Assembly (NCBI GenBank): GCA_963819855.1 | Contig: CAWFYC010000017.1 | Span: forward strand, 27,804-91,803 | Direction of reading: 5' to 3' | Source: JAMXLO01 sp963819855 | GTDB taxonomy: Bacteria > Pseudomonadota > Alphaproteobacteria > Acetobacterales > Acetobacteraceae | Length of the DNA: 64,000 bases | Part shown: in pieces, positions 52,696 to 61,027 of the stretch | How positions within the stretch are numbered: position 1 is the first letter of the stretch | Layout: every line of letters begins with the position of its first letter | Position numbers and translations under genes: made by a program | The notes under the pieces: generated by a model | Told to the model about the DNA's origin: nothing | Database searches by the model: none | Seen by the model: only the letters and a program-made list of their open reading frames with translations

Positions 52696-53163
52696 CTATG
52701 GCAGACGTTTGCCGCGCGGCATGCGCCCGGGCCAGTCCACGATGTGGTGTTCGAACGGGCCGGCCTTGCGCTCGTTGATGGCGCGGCCACGCACCGAAAT
52801 GCCGGCCTCGTGTACCGTGTCGGGATCGCCCGACACCAGCGGATGCCACCACGCCAGGTCCTTGCCCTCCGCCAGGCGGCGATAGGCGCAGGACGGCGGC
52901 AGCCAGTCGATCGCGCGCACCTCGGCCGGTGTCAACGACACGCAGTCCGGCACCTTGCGGCGGCGATGCGCGTAGTCGCCGCACTGACAACTGTGCAGAT
53001 CGAGCAGCCGGCACGCGACATTGGTGAACGACAGCGCGCCGGTGTCATCGTCGCGCAGCTTGTGCAGGCAGCAGCGGCCGCAGCCGTCGCAGAGCGACTC
53101 CCATTCGTCGTGGGACATCTGCTCCAGGGTCTTGGTCTTCCAGAACGGCGCCCGCGCATCCAT
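52696..53163 (-). CDS. YcgN family cysteine-cluster protein
   Basis: A 155-residue protein matching the YcgN/UPF0260 family: LCDGCGRCCLHKLRDDDTG near the N-terminus, ACRLLDLHSCQCGDYAHRR, VPDCVSLTPAEVRAIDWLP and CAYRRLAEGKDLAWWHPL. The cysteine pattern suggests a bound metal (zinc or iron-sulphur) but function is unknown. It is cytoplasmic. It lies 11 bp before the aldolase start on the same strand and may be in its operon. Confidence 0.92.
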   Translation of the reverse strand: MDARAPFWKTKTLEQMSHDEWESLCDGCGRCCLHKLRDDDTGALSFTNVACRLLDLHSCQCGDYAHRRRKVPDCVSLTPAEVRAIDWLPPSCAYRRLAEGKDLAWWHPLVSGDPDTVHEAGISVRGRAINERKAGPFEHHIVDWPGRMPRGKRLP

Positions 53164-53190
53164 GGCGCCGGAGATTACCGGCGGCGGCGA

Positions 53191-54165
53191 TCAGTGACCA
53201 GGGGCTGCCGCATTGGTGGCGAAATACAGGTTTCCCGTCCTGATCGAGAACCACGTGCGACGGCTGGCAAGAAAGTCCAGTCCGATGAACCCGTCACCGA
53301 AGTTGCGTGAGTCGCCCAGCGCCGGCGGCTCCTTCGACAGCACCAGAATTCTCGCGTTCTGTACCGTCATCGGGCCGATCCGTATCGTCTGGAATCGGTG
53401 GACGTGCGCCTGCGCATCCTCGCTGGCGAGAACATGAATCTTCAGCACCCGATCGTTTGCCATCGCCGCTTCGGTCAGGCCCAGTCGCCGCACCATGCGG
53501 GGTGTGATCATTGTCGTGGTGTTCCCCGTATCGACCATGGCGGTGCCCTCAGTGCCGTCGATCTCGAATGGTATCTTCAACCAGTTCATCAGCGTGGATG
53601 TCTCGGGAATCCGCGTCGCCGGCTCATCCCAGGGTGGATCAGCCTGCTCGCACCAGCGAACCCGATACAGCGTGAGCTTATGCTTCGGGGCATCTATGTC
53701 GAGGTCGTAATCCCGCAGAATGTCCAGGCCGAGCAGGCCATCGATGGTGCCATTGCCCCCGAATGTATTTACCGACATGCGGTTCACCGAGATCGATTCA
53801 CCGCCGATCGACATGCTGTCGATGCTGGCATCGGCGTGTGCCGATCCGCCGGCGATGCCGATCAGCGGGCTGATGAACCGCGCGTCGCGGACGATGCCCA
53901 GGCGGGACACCGCCGCCTCGGACAGCATGCTCTTCTGGCCACCGGTATCGAGCGTCATGATGATCGCATGACCGTTGACGGTCACCGGGATGGTGAGCAC
54001 CCGGCTTCTGGGTTCAAGCGGGACCTCGGCAACCTTGACCAGCGCGCAGCCGGAGCCTTGGGCACAGCCGGCCAGCGCCAGCAGGAGCAGGCACAGCGGT
54101 CCCGTTGACCAGCGGCGCCAGGCGACGCTGCGGGACCGAGGCAGGCCGATGCCAATCATTGCCAT
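53191..54165 (-). CDS. Retropepsin-like aspartic protease, lipoprotein
   Basis: A 324-residue protein with two aspartyl-protease half-domains in one chain. The first active motif is MTLDTGGQKSML, the second AMVDTGNTTTM, both with the DTG core. A hydrophobic leader ends in LLLLALAGCAQG, a lipobox, so it is probably anchored in the membrane facing the periplasm. Bacterial single-chain retropepsin-like proteins of this form are poorly known. Long DTG-to-DTG spacing (about 130 residues) matches eukaryotic-type pepsin-like duplication in arrangement only. It is 27 bp upstream of the YcgN gene start. Confidence 0.85.
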   Translation of the reverse strand: MAMIGIGLPRSRSVAWRRWSTGPLCLLLLALAGCAQGSGCALVKVAEVPLEPRSRVLTIPVTVNGHAIIMTLDTGGQKSMLSEAAVSRLGIVRDARFISPLIGIAGGSAHADASIDSMSIGGESISVNRMSVNTFGGNGTIDGLLGLDILRDYDLDIDAPKHKLTLYRVRWCEQADPPWDEPATRIPETSTLMNWLKIPFEIDGTEGTAMVDTGNTTTMITPRMVRRLGLTEAAMANDRVLKIHVLASEDAQAHVHRFQTIRIGPMTVQNARILVLSKEPPALGDSRNFGDGFIGLDFLASRRTWFSIRTGNLYFATNAAAPGH

Positions 54166-54270
54166 CGCAAGCCGCCAATGCGTCAGCGCTTTACGCGCCG
54201 CCCTGGGCCGTTATGCTCCTAATACAATCACCATATCGCCGTAGCCTGCAACGAAATCGTGCATGCGCCG

Positions 54271-55077
54271 TCAGCGCGGCGGCGGCAGGCTCTGCTGCTG
54301 CACCGCAGTGGGGGGCTGCAACTGCGTCGGGGCGGTGGTGGCCGCTGGTGGCGGTGCCTGATAATCCGCTGCCGGCGCCGCGGCCTGCTTCACTTCGCCG
54401 GTGCCGTAACGGGTCAGCACGTCGCGCAGCGGGTCGGCGCCAGGATTGGACGCCTGCATGTCGATGACGATCTGCCGCGTCCCCATGTCGCGGCCGTAGT
54501 AGGCGCGGTTCGCCTCGCTGCGCTGGCCCATCAGGCTGCCCTCGATCGAAACGCCGCCGTACAGGCCGCGCGTCTGCGAGAACGCGATGATGTCGGCACC
54601 GAACGCCGCGGTGGTCGAGCCCTGGATCCCCGCGCCGAGCGTGGCGATGGCGAGCGAGGCATCGGCGCCAAGCTTGAACTGGCTGTCCAGGACCGCGCGC
54701 AGCCCCTTCTCGGTCATGATCAGCATGATGAACTGGGCATCCTGAATGCCGATCTGCAAGCCGAAACTGCCGCTGCCCATGCCGTAGAACGCCGGGTAGG
54801 ACCAAGTGCCGTTGCCGGCGCGCGCGAGCAGCACGCAGGCGCCGCCCTCGCCGCCGAAGAAAAAGCCGGCCTTGAACACCCGTGGGCAGATCATCACCGC
54901 CCGGGCGCGCCCCAGCATCCTCCGTGGGTCATCCGTGGCGGACTGGTTGACCATGTCTTGCAGCGCCAGGGTGGAGCGATCCACCAGGCTCTGTTCGTCG
55001 CTCTGCGCGTGCGCCGGGCGCGGCGCGAGCCAGGGCAGCACGGCCAACGCGGTTGCGGCCAACAGGATACGGATCAT
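54271..55077 (-). CDS. SYLF-domain (Ysc84/DUF500) lipid-binding protein
   Basis: A 268-residue protein with a signal peptide (IRILLAATALAVLPWLAPRP ending AHAQ) and the SYLF domain: RARAVMICPRVFKAGFFFGG, GSGSFGLQIGIQDAQFIMLI and IIAFSQTRGLYGGVSIEGS, the last being the family signature. The tail is rich in proline and glutamine (PPPAATTAPTQLQPPT). SYLF proteins bind phosphoinositides in eukaryotes; in bacteria they are periplasmic or secreted with unknown role. The gene is alone, 105 bp from its downstream neighbour. Confidence 0.92.
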   Translation of the reverse strand: MIRILLAATALAVLPWLAPRPAHAQSDEQSLVDRSTLALQDMVNQSATDDPRRMLGRARAVMICPRVFKAGFFFGGEGGACVLLARAGNGTWSYPAFYGMGSGSFGLQIGIQDAQFIMLIMTEKGLRAVLDSQFKLGADASLAIATLGAGIQGSTTAAFGADIIAFSQTRGLYGGVSIEGSLMGQRSEANRAYYGRDMGTRQIVIDMQASNPGADPLRDVLTRYGTGEVKQAAAPAADYQAPPPAATTAPTQLQPPTAVQQQSLPPPR

Positions 55078-55169
55078 TTCGCGTCTCCCTCCACCATCGG
55101 ACGCGGTGGCGCCCGATTCGGGTCCTGCATACTACGCTTACCCGAGGTCTAGGAAGAAATGTGATAAAA

Positions 55170-55790
55170 TCAATATCCTGGGAGCTCATTTACGCAGACG
55201 ACCCGCCAGCCGTCGGGGCTGCGCTCCAGCCGCGTCAGCGACAGGTTCTGCACCGTCAGGTGCAGTGCGTTGTCAGGGCCGATCCGCAGGCAGTGCGCCA
55301 CCGCGGCACGGATCGCTCCGCCGTGGCTGACGGCGACCACGTCCTGATCCGGATGCCGCGTGGCGAGCCGCTCCAGCGCCGACCCGACCCGGTCGATCAC
55401 CTCGACCAGCGTTTCACCGCCCGGCGGGCGCTCGTGCCCACCGAGCGGCCAGAACGCGTGCTTCGGCAGGGTCAGTCGTGCCGGCAGCTCGGCGTGCGGC
55501 AGGCCCTGCCATTCGCCCAGGCTCTGCTCGATCAGGCCCGGTTCGACCGCCGGCGCTGCGTGCGGGTAGCCGGCGGCGAAGATCGCCTCGGCGGTGCGGC
55601 GGGTGCGCGACAGTGGGGTGACCCGCCACACTGCGGGACGCGGCAGTCGCGCGGCAAGCGCCCGGTACATCGGCGCCTGTTCCAGCAGGCTGGTCTCGCA
55701 CAGCGGGACGTCCATCACGCCGTACAGCATGGCGCGGGCGTTCTCATCGACGATGGCGTGGCGGATCAGCCAGAAGCGGGTTTCGGTCAT
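55170..55790 (-). CDS. Histidine phosphatase family protein (PGAM-like)
   Basis: A 206-residue histidine phosphatase. The catalytic histidine lies in FWLIRHAIVDEN (RHA in place of the more common RHG). The second histidine is in VVAVSHGGAIRAAV, and arginine residues of the pocket are in PLSRTRRTAE. The acid residue lies in IEQSLGEWQG. These are cytoplasmic phosphomonoesterases of broad or specialised activity; a CobC-like alpha-ribazole phosphatase is possible but unproven. It lies downstream of the ABC-2 permease gene on the same strand. Confidence 0.9.
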   Translation of the reverse strand: MTETRFWLIRHAIVDENARAMLYGVMDVPLCETSLLEQAPMYRALAARLPRPAVWRVTPLSRTRRTAEAIFAAGYPHAAPAVEPGLIEQSLGEWQGLPHAELPARLTLPKHAFWPLGGHERPPGGETLVEVIDRVGSALERLATRHPDQDVVAVSHGGAIRAAVAHCLRIGPDNALHLTVQNLSLTRLERSPDGWRVVCVNELPGY

Positions 55791-55807
55791 GGTGCGCCGA
55801 TCATGAA

Positions 55808-55846
55808 CCCTCCCCCTCCCCTTGCGGGAGGGGGCAGGGGGAGGGG
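55808..55846. repeat. C-rich/G-rich hairpin repeat
   Basis: ccctccccctccccttgcgg followed by gagggggcagggggaggg forms a strong hairpin with a ttgc loop. It lies in the 72-bp gap between the ABC-2 permease and phosphatase genes. Repeats of this general form are common in high-GC genomes; it may act as a terminator. Confidence 0.75.
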
Positions 55847-55862
55847 GAGGATGGCACCGACG

Positions 55863-56666
55863 TCATTCGCCGATGCTCATCAATGCCCCGCGCAGCCGGG
55901 CCTGGCGGAACTGGCGGGCGAACAGCAGCGCGGCACCGGCCAGCCACACCGCATTCAGGGCGAAGGCGGCAATCAGGTGGTCCCAGCGCACCTCGCCGCT
56001 GAGCAGGATGCCGCGCATGCCCTCGAACACATGCGCCGACGGCAGCGCCAGCGCGATCGGTCGCAGGACGGCGGGCAGCACGGCGACCGGATAGAACACC
56101 GCCGAGAACGGCGTCAGCCCGAACAGCACCGACCAGGCCAACGCCTCGGCGCCCGCGCCGTGGCGCAGGATCAGCGACACCACACCCAGCGCCACCGACC
56201 AGCCCATGATCATCAGGTTGATGAAGAACAGCACCACCACCGGCCCCAGCGCGAACAGGTTGTAGGCGTAGAGCAGCCAGGCGACCAGGATCGCCGGCAG
56301 CACGCCTGCCGCCATCCGGATCACCGACATCAAGATCAGCGCCGCCACCAGTTCCCATGGACGCATCGGACTGACGAACACGTGGCCCAGGTTACGCGAC
56401 CACATCTCCTCCAGGAAGCTGATCGCCACGCCCATCTGGCTGCGCAGCGCCACCTCCCACAGCAGCACCCCGCCCAGCAGCGTGGCGCCCGCCAGCACGG
56501 CCGGGCTGCCGATGCGCGCCGCGAGGAAGCTCGCGGTGAAGCCCCAGATGCACATCTGCAGCACCGGCCAGTACGCCAGCTCCAGCAGGCGGGGCCAGGA
56601 TCGGCGGTACAGCGCCAGATGGCGGTACATCAGCCCCCAGATCCGGCGGACGCTGTTGTGCAACAT
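55863..56666 (-). CDS. ABC-2 type transporter permease
   Basis: A 267-residue membrane protein of the ABC-2 (NodJ/DrrB-like) export family with about six helices, for example VAALILMSVIRMAAGVLPAI and VVVLFFINLMIMGWSVALGV. The typical FVSPMRPWELV loop and the end ALPSAHVFEGMRGILLSGE fit the family. The start at 56666 (MLHNSVRRI) is chosen by homology; two upstream ATG codons are possible. Its likely partner is the ATPase at 57413-58222. The two are separated by a ParE/ParD-like module on the same strand. Confidence 0.88.
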   Translation of the reverse strand: MLHNSVRRIWGLMYRHLALYRRSWPRLLELAYWPVLQMCIWGFTASFLAARIGSPAVLAGATLLGGVLLWEVALRSQMGVAISFLEEMWSRNLGHVFVSPMRPWELVAALILMSVIRMAAGVLPAILVAWLLYAYNLFALGPVVVLFFINLMIMGWSVALGVVSLILRHGAGAEALAWSVLFGLTPFSAVFYPVAVLPAVLRPIALALPSAHVFEGMRGILLSGEVRWDHLIAAFALNAVWLAGAALLFARQFRQARLRGALMSIGE

Positions 56667-56777
56667 TCCTCGGTGGTTTGGACAATTCGCCATCTGCACA
56701 CGCGCATTAGCCTTCCGAGCGACACCGCTCAATGCCTCAACCGACTGCGCTTCGCGTGCCTGGCCACCGACGTGGGG

Positions 56778-57090
56778 TCAGGGGCGATCGCGGGACTGGC
56801 CGGGACCGAAGACCCGCAGCACCCGCACATCGCCGGCGGTCTCGTCGCGACCGGTGTCGGGGAGAACCTCGTAGAGCGCCCGGTAACCGCCGTCGCAGGG
56901 CAACTCGCGCACCCCCGGGTGCTGGCCAACAGGATAGCGGCAGGGATGCTCGCGCAGCCGGTTGATCGCTGCCCGGATCGCCGCCAGCCGCCGTCCTGAC
57001 GCCAGGCCCGAACCTGGGCTGAGTCAGCCAGCGGTGAACCGCATCGAGATCATTACGCGCCCCGGGTGCATAGATCAGCCTGCGCGGCAC
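56778..57090 (-). pseudogene. RelE/ParE-family toxin, frameshifted
   Basis: With one base removed this is about 103 residues of the ParE/RelE fold: RRLIYAPGARNDLDAVHRWL at the N-terminus, then SGLASGRRLAAIRAAINRL, REHPCRYPVGQHPGVREL and the terminal VRVLRVFGPGQSRDRP. The break is at about 57011-57015 (caggttcggg). The GTG start follows AGGCGGCCGC. These toxins inhibit gyrase (ParE) or cleave mRNA at the ribosome (RelE). It lies 12 bp after the antitoxin gene, which is the usual order. It is inserted between two genes of the ABC-2 exporter. Confidence 0.8.
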
Positions 57091-57102
57091 GCGGCCGCCT
57101 GA

Positions 57103-57321
57103 TCAGCGGCGTCGGGTCGGAGGTGGCGGCAGCTCATGATCGGTGCCGATGCTGTCGATCCAGGCATCAACCTCGGCCGCGTCGACGTAGAGGCCGGCGT
57201 CGAGGTCGGCGCGCGCCTCGGCGATCATCTCGGCTTCCCAGGCAAGCCGCCGGGCCCGCTCGGCCCCGGTTTCCGAGGGGGTGGCCGGGATGCCGTCGTC
57301 AGGGCGGGGAACGGTATCCAT
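57103..57321 (-). CDS. ParD-like antitoxin
   Basis: A 72-residue acidic protein with the antitoxin-type helix RRLAWEAEMIAEARADLDAG, then LYVDAAEVDAWIDSIGTDHE and a basic, proline-rich end. This closely resembles antitoxins that precede RelE/ParE toxins; the N-terminus is short and no ribbon-helix-helix is obvious. The start at 57321 is uncertain. It is followed by the toxin gene 12 bp downstream. Confidence 0.75.
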   Translation of the reverse strand: MDTVPRPDDGIPATPSETGAERARRLAWEAEMIAEARADLDAGLYVDAAEVDAWIDSIGTDHELPPPPTRRR

Positions 57322-57412
57322 GCCGCGCAATGTAGTTCCGGTTGCAGACAACTGCCAGTGGCCGCGATCTGCCCCCCGATGCGCGCCCTTGCCGAATTAT
57401 GCGTTTCGTAAC

Positions 57413-58222
57413 CTACGCATCCGCCCCAAGCCCGGCCGCCCGCGCCCGCCGCCGATCCCGCGCGATATCCAGGAACACCTCCTCCATGTCTTCTCTTCCG
57501 TAGCGGTCCAGCAGATCCTGCGGGCTGCCGCGATCCACGATACGGCCCTGCTTCAGCATCAGGACGTGGGAGCACAGCCGCTCCACCTCCGCCATGTTGT
57601 GCGAGGCGAGCAGAATGGTGCAGCCGCTCTCGTCGCGGTAGCGCTCCAGCCAGGTGCGCACCCAGTCGCCGGTATCGGGGTCCAGGCTCGCGGTGGGCTC
57701 GTCCAGCAGCAGCAACTCCGGGCGGTTGATCAGCGCCTTGGCCAGCGCCACGCGGGTCTTCTGGCCGGCCGACAGCTTGCCGGCGGCGCGGTCCAGCAGC
57801 TCACCCAGGCCAAGCTCCAGCGACAGCTCGGCGATGCGTCGCTCCAGGTGGGGCACGTTGTAGAGATGGCCGTACACCCGCAGATTCTCAGCCACCGACA
57901 AACGCTGCGGCAGCGACACGTAGGGCGAGGAGAAATTCATCCGCGCGAGGGCGGAAAAACGGTCGCGCGCCATGTCGCGCCCCAGCACCTCGATCGTGCC
58001 GGCGCTGGGAATCAGCAGCCCGAGCAGCATGCCGATCGTGGTGGTCTTGCCGGCGCCATTGCCGCCGAGCAGGCCGACCGTCGCGCCAGCAGGCACCGAG
58101 AAGGTAATGTCGTCCACCGCCAGGGTCTCGGCGTAGCGCTTGGTCAGGTGGCCTACGCGGATGGCGTCCATGGTGGGGGCATATTCCGCTCCCGACGCAC
58201 GGGGAATTGGCGATTTGCGCAT
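57413..58222 (-). CDS. ABC-2 exporter ATP-binding protein
   Basis: A 269-residue ABC ATPase of the NatA/DrrA export type. Walker A is GGNGAGKTTT, the Q-loop area is MNFSSPYVSLPQRLSVAENL, the signature is KLSAGQKTRVALAKAL and Walker B is LLLLDEPTASLDPDT with the H-loop in LLASHNMAEV. The start at 58222 is supported by AGGGAG with 5-bp spacing; an ATG 17 codons downstream lacks a site. It should energise the ABC-2 permease at 55863-56666 to move a lipid, polysaccharide or drug. The start is 21 bp from the divergent metallophosphoesterase gene. Confidence 0.93.
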   Translation of the reverse strand: MRKSPIPRASGAEYAPTMDAIRVGHLTKRYAETLAVDDITFSVPAGATVGLLGGNGAGKTTTIGMLLGLLIPSAGTIEVLGRDMARDRFSALARMNFSSPYVSLPQRLSVAENLRVYGHLYNVPHLERRIAELSLELGLGELLDRAAGKLSAGQKTRVALAKALINRPELLLLDEPTASLDPDTGDWVRTWLERYRDESGCTILLASHNMAEVERLCSHVLMLKQGRIVDRGSPQDLLDRYGREDMEEVFLDIARDRRRARAAGLGADA

Positions 58223-58243
58223 GGCTCCCTAGGTTGTGCGCCC

Positions 58244-58958
58244 ATGATCGATTTCACCCCGGCCCCGGCGAGTCTCCCCCGACCAGCGAGTCTATGCAAT
58301 CGGCGACGTGCATGGCTGCCTAGACCGACTCCAGGCACTGCACGAGCTGATCGCCGAGGACCTTGCCGCACGGCCGGCCGATGAAGCCGTGCTGGTGCAC
58401 CTGGGCGACTACGTCGATCGCGGGGCGGATAGCGCCGGCGTGGTGGCGAGGCTGGTTGCGGGCGTCGCGCCGGCGGGCGTGCGCACCGTCAACCTGATGG
58501 GCAACCACGAGCAGATGATGCTCGCTGCGGTCGCCACCGGCGAGACCGAGGCCACCGAGTTGTGGCTGGCCAACGGCGGCGCCAATTCGCTGCTGAGCTG
58601 GGGCGTGCCGCGGTCGGCGCAGCCGAAGGAGTGGCCAAGCTATCTGCCGAAACCGCATCTGGTGTTCCTGCGCGACCTGGCGCTGCGCCATGCGGCGGGT
58701 GGCTACCTGTTCGTGCATGCCGGGATCCGCCCCGGCATCCCGCTCGAGCGGCAGAGCCGGCACGACCAGTTGTGGATCCGCGAGCCGTTCCTGTCGTTCA
58801 AGGACCCATTCGGCCCGGTGGTGGTGCACGGCCATACGCCGCGGCACGAACCGGTGGTCAAGCCGAACCGGATCGGCATCGATACCGGAGCGGTGATGGG
58901 GGGCGTGCTGACCTGTGTCGTGCTGGAAGACGACCGGCTGGGTTTTATCACGGCGTAG
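58244..58958 (+). pseudogene. PP1-like serine/threonine phosphatase (metallophosphoesterase), frameshifted
   Basis: With one C removed from the CCCCC run at 58276-58280 the product is about 237 residues. The start MIDFTPAPASLP continues as DQRVYAIGDVHGCLDRLQA, then VHLGDYVDRGADSAGV, NLMGNHEQMMLA, LFVHAGIRPGIPL and VVVHGHTPRHEPVV. These are the GDxHG, GDxxDRG, GNHE and two histidine motifs of PP1-like bacterial phosphatases. Without the fix only a start at the inner GTG (58308) is possible, which would omit the first metal ligands. It should dephosphorylate proteins or dinucleotides in the cytoplasm. Its end overlaps the cheR end by 11 bp, tail to tail. Confidence 0.87.
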
Positions 58959-59835
58959 CGCTGGACCTTGGTCGGGCCTCGGCGCCCGGCAGGCTCCGCG
59001 CCACCGCGGGCGTTCCTGCAACGCCATAAACCCCCCGTTCCGCCGCCAGCGGCGCGAACCGGCTGGTGATCCCCAGCACCGTCTCCGCCCCGCCGAGATA
59101 CAGCAATCCGTCCGCCGGTATCTGCCGCGCCACCGCATCCAGAACCTGGGTCTTCGTCGCCTGATCGAAATAGATCAGCACATTGCGACAGAACACCACG
59201 TCGAACTGCCCGAGCGGCCGCAGATCGGCGAGCAGGTTCCACTCGCGATACTGCACCATGGCGCGGACCGCTTCGCTGATCCGCCAGCCGTTCGCCTCCT
59301 TGCGGAAGTAGCGCATCAGCATCTGCACCGGCAGCCCGCGCTGCACCTCGAACTGCGTGTACAGCCCTTCGCGGGCGCGGGCGACCTGATCACGGGCCAG
59401 GTCGGTGCCGATGATCTCGATCCGCCGATCGCCGATACTGGCGCGGCACTCGGATACGATCATCGCGATCGAATACGCTTCCTGCCCGGACGACGAAGCG
59501 GCTGACCACACGCGCAGCGGCGCGCCCGCCGGCCGCGCCGCCATCAGCCGCGGCAGCGCCTGGGTGCGGAAATGCTGGAACGGCTTGTCGTCGCGGAAGA
59601 AGAAGCTCTCGTTGGTGGTCATCGCCTCGACCACCTCGCGCATCAGCGCTTCGGCGCCCGGCGCCCGCAGCCGGTCGGCAAGCGCCGCCAGATCGCGCAG
59701 CTTCTCGCGCTTCAGGATCGACGCCAGTCGCGTCTCGAGCAGATAGAGCTTGTCGGGGCCGATCACCAGGCCGGAGCGGCTCTTCAGCAGCGTCGCGAAG
59801 GTCTGGAACGCGGCGGAGGACAGCGCCTGGCTCAT
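58948..59835 (-). CDS. cheR: Chemotaxis protein methyltransferase CheR
   Basis: A 295-residue SAM-dependent methyltransferase. The N-terminal helical domain begins FQTFATLLKSRSGLVIGPDK; the SAM domain has TTNESFFFRDDKPFQHF, LRVWSAASSSGQEAYSIAM, EIIGTDLARDQVARAREG and FDVVFCRNVLIYFDQAT. CheR methylates glutamates of chemoreceptors and acts opposite to CheB. It overlaps the cheB stop by 4 bp (ATGA) and is last in the cheY-cheB-cheR unit. C-terminal extension is short. No chemoreceptor gene lies in the window. Confidence 0.95.
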   Translation of the reverse strand: MSQALSSAAFQTFATLLKSRSGLVIGPDKLYLLETRLASILKREKLRDLAALADRLRAPGAEALMREVVEAMTTNESFFFRDDKPFQHFRTQALPRLMAARPAGAPLRVWSAASSSGQEAYSIAMIVSECRASIGDRRIEIIGTDLARDQVARAREGLYTQFEVQRGLPVQMLMRYFRKEANGWRISEAVRAMVQYREWNLLADLRPLGQFDVVFCRNVLIYFDQATKTQVLDAVARQIPADGLLYLGGAETVLGITSRFAPLAAERGVYGVAGTPAVARSLPGAEARPRSSATP

Positions 59836-60914
59836 GCCCGTACCATCCGCAGCATCTCGAGCAGCTTGGGCGCGATGCGCGGCAGCGGCAGCACGGCGTG
59901 GCACAGCCCCGCCAGCGCCACCGCGCCGGGCATGCCCCAGACCACGCTGCTGGCCTCATCCTGCGCCACCGCGCTGCCGCCGCCCTCGATTACACGGCGG
60001 GTGCCCGCAAGGCCGTCCTGACCCATGCCGGTCAGCATCGCCACCAGCACGCGGCCGTCGCACGCGGCGGCGGCGCTGCGCAGCATCGGATCTACCGATG
60101 GCCGGCAGAAATTCTCCGGCGGCTCGGTGCTGAGGCGCGCTTGCAGGCTGCCGCGCGCGGCAGCGATCAGCAGATGGCGATCGCCAGGCGCCAGATAGAT
60201 GCGGCCAGCCGTCAATGCCTCGCCGTCCTTGGCCTCGGCGCAGGGCATCCCGCCCAGTTTGCCGATATGTTCGGCAAGGATGGGTGTAAACGTCGCCGGC
60301 ATGTGCTGCGTCAACACGACCGGCACGCTGAGCGTCCTGCCGAGACCCTGGACCAGGGTGAACAGCGCCTGTGGCCCGCCGGTGGAACTGCCGACCGCCA
60401 ATATCCGTGGCGGCACCAGCGCGGCCGACCGCAGGCGCAATCCGACCGTTTGGCCCGCCGGCTGGGCGACCCGGCGTCGCATCCGGCCCAGGCCCTTCAC
60501 CTTCTCGACCAGTTCACGACGAAACATCTCGTCACCGGTCACCGCCGAGGGCTTCGGCACGTAGTCCGCCGCGCCAAGCCGCAACGCGCGCAGCGCGATG
60601 TCGGCGCCGCGCGTGGTCAGCGTCGAGGCCATTATGACCTTCAGGCCGGGATCGACGCGCAACAGCAGCGGCAGCGCGGTCATGCCGTCCATCACCGGCA
60701 TTTCGATGTCGAGCACCAGCACATCGACCGGCGTGCGCTTCAATTCGTCGAGCGCCAGCTGTCCGTTCGCCACGCGCGCGACCACCATCACCGCCGGGTC
60801 GGCGTCCAACATGCGCGCCACCGCGCCGCGGATCACCGCTAAATCGTCGCATACCATGACGCGCACGGCAGACACTGCGCCGGTCTGAGCTGTCGTTCGC
60901 GCGGGGGCGATCAT
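59832..60914 (-). CDS. cheB: Chemotaxis response regulator/protein-glutamate methylesterase CheB
   Basis: A 360-residue two-domain protein. The receiver begins VRVMVCDDLAVIRGAVARML with the phospho-aspartate in VLVLDIEMPVMDG and lysine in YVPKPSAV. The methylesterase half has the catalytic serine in AVGSSTGGPQALFTLV, histidine in VVLTQHMPATFTPI and aspartate in MLTGMGQDGLAGT. CheB demethylates and deamidates chemoreceptors when phosphorylated. The start at 60914 (MIAPART) was preferred; a GTG at 60926 is possible. It overlaps cheR and lies 113 bp from cheY, with a family E repeat in the gap. Confidence 0.95.
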   Translation of the reverse strand: MIAPARTTAQTGAVSAVRVMVCDDLAVIRGAVARMLDADPAVMVVARVANGQLALDELKRTPVDVLVLDIEMPVMDGMTALPLLLRVDPGLKVIMASTLTTRGADIALRALRLGAADYVPKPSAVTGDEMFRRELVEKVKGLGRMRRRVAQPAGQTVGLRLRSAALVPPRILAVGSSTGGPQALFTLVQGLGRTLSVPVVLTQHMPATFTPILAEHIGKLGGMPCAEAKDGEALTAGRIYLAPGDRHLLIAAARGSLQARLSTEPPENFCRPSVDPMLRSAAAACDGRVLVAMLTGMGQDGLAGTRRVIEGGGSAVAQDEASSVVWGMPGAVALAGLCHAVLPLPRIAPKLLEMLRMVRA

Positions 60915-60930
60915 GCTGCCCACCACCTAT

Positions 60931-61010
60931 TCGTCATTCCTGCGCAAGCGGGAACCCAGAGGCAGCAGCGCGGGCTTGCCGCTGGGTTCCTGCTTGCGCG
61001 GGAATGACGA
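60931..61010. repeat. Inverted repeat, family E
   Basis: Left arm tcgtcattcctgcgcaagcg followed by ggaacccagaggca; right arm ttgccgctgggttcctgctt followed by gcgcgggaatgacga. Arms of about 34 bp with few mismatches and a short loop. It lies between cheY and cheB, inside the chemotaxis operon. Confidence 0.85.
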
Positions 61011-61027
61011 TAAATGCGGCACAGGCG

